DNA of 64,000 bases from Rotaria sordida (taxonomy: Eukaryota > Rotifera > Eurotatoria > Philodinida > Philodinidae): NCBI GenBank assembly GCA_905250125.1, contig CAJNOL010001064.1, positions 18,794 through 82,793 on the forward strand, in the 5' to 3' direction. The position numbers and the translations under genes are program-made. How positions within the stretch are numbered: the first letter of the stretch is position 1; each line of letters starts with the position of its first letter. This document shows positions 63,290 through 64,000 of the stretch, piece after piece. The notes under the pieces are model-generated. The model searched no databases and was not told the DNA's origin. It worked only from the letters and a program-made list of their open reading frames with translations.

Positions 63290-64000
63290 CTAAATAAAAA
63301 TTTCATCATATTCATTCTGTTTTAAAGGTAATCATAAGACATACTATCACGCATGTCTGCTATCTTGTCTACAGAACTGTGCTGTTCGGAAAGTATTTCG
63401 AATCTCAGTGGAACCTAGATAAGAGAAATTCGATGAAAACAACTGGTTCCGACAAAATCTGCCTGAAAAAACCGTACTACTCTACGTTGGCTTGAAAATA
63501 ACTGTGAAATTTTCAAGGCTGTTTTTTTTAATATCGGTGATATTATGTTCTTCGTACGAGTTTCTGATGTCTCCAATAGTAGGAGTTCATAAATTTGTAC
63601 GTTTTGAATTAAGGACAAGGATGTAAGTAGAAGAAAAAATAGACGATTAACTTCCACATTCTGCTTCGAGCATGTAAAGACTAATATGAACTACATTCAC
63701 TAAAAGTGAAGTCATCGAATTCACGAAATATTTGCTTATTCATATGGCGAGATGAAGATGATCACAATAGGCACTATTGCCGTTAAAGGATACGAGTGAA
63801 AGAAAAATAGAAGTTTTGGTTATTCTCGACTTTAGTGAAGAGATCACCTAATACACCAGTGCTTCTTGTTACTATTATCTAAAATAATATAGATTACCTT
63901 TTTTTTTTCATAACTATCTATATTTAATTAATAAAAAAAATAAGCTGAGAACGTTTTTTTGAGAGACTTTATATTAGATTGATTTTAGGATTTTTGGTGC
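63290..64000. other. right edge of window, no gene seen
   Basis: AT-rich sequence. If the broken cysteine-rich gene had further 5' exons they would lie here, but I could not identify any. Confidence 0.4.

Overview
This is a nuclear, AT-rich (very roughly 70 % A+T) animal sequence. The genes are split by GT-AG introns, most of them 45-90 bases, with a few of 1-5 kb. It uses the standard code, with codons strongly biased to A/T third positions. A tyrosine decarboxylase of the tyramine/octopamine type points to a protostome. The short introns, base composition and compact genes fit a rotifer (bdelloid type) best, but that is inference from style and not from a marker gene. No bacterial features, CRISPR arrays, rRNA or tRNA genes were seen.

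Layout. 0-1.5 kb (-): a three-exon CABIT-like gene. 3.3-13.8 kb (-): a complete 13-exon Cullin-3 gene; its third intron (8126-13089) holds a complete five-exon gene on the other strand for a secreted VWA/cache protein of the calcium-channel alpha2-delta type. 13.8-22 kb: noncoding, with a decayed foldback element and pyrimidine/purine-biased tracts. 22-25.8 kb (+): a BCL9/Legless-like Wnt co-activator. 27.1-31.1 kb (+): a Myt1-like Cdk-inhibitory kinase. 34.5-42.9 kb (-): a 20-exon dipeptidyl-peptidase-4-family type II membrane protein without its catalytic serine. 42.9-52.2 kb: a gene-poor stretch ending in a near-perfect 310-bp palindrome. 52.2-57.0 kb (-): a 13-exon tyrosine decarboxylase. 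57.9-58.6 kb (-): a small DEP-domain gene. 58.6-64 kb: mostly noncoding, with repeats and a broken cysteine-rich gene.

I built the seven multi-exon models by hand. In each, the exon lengths sum to a multiple of three, every junction is GT-AG, and the joined protein runs without a stop. The calculated lengths are CABIT 427 aa, CUL3 766, alpha2-delta-like 1214, BCL9-like 1061, Myt1-like 465, DPP-like 817, TDC 805, plus the four-exon DEP protein of 173.

The genes do not form one pathway. They are conserved regulators of cell cycle (Myt1), ubiquitylation (CUL3), Wnt transcription (BCL9) and neuronal function (TDC, alpha2-delta, DPP6/10-like). The less expected material is the nested gene pair, the catalytically degenerate DPP protein, a five-copy dispersed repeat family that lies mainly in introns and has grown a 33-bp minisatellite in one copy, and three foldback elements of different ages. 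I did not find convincing evidence of a wholly new multi-gene system.
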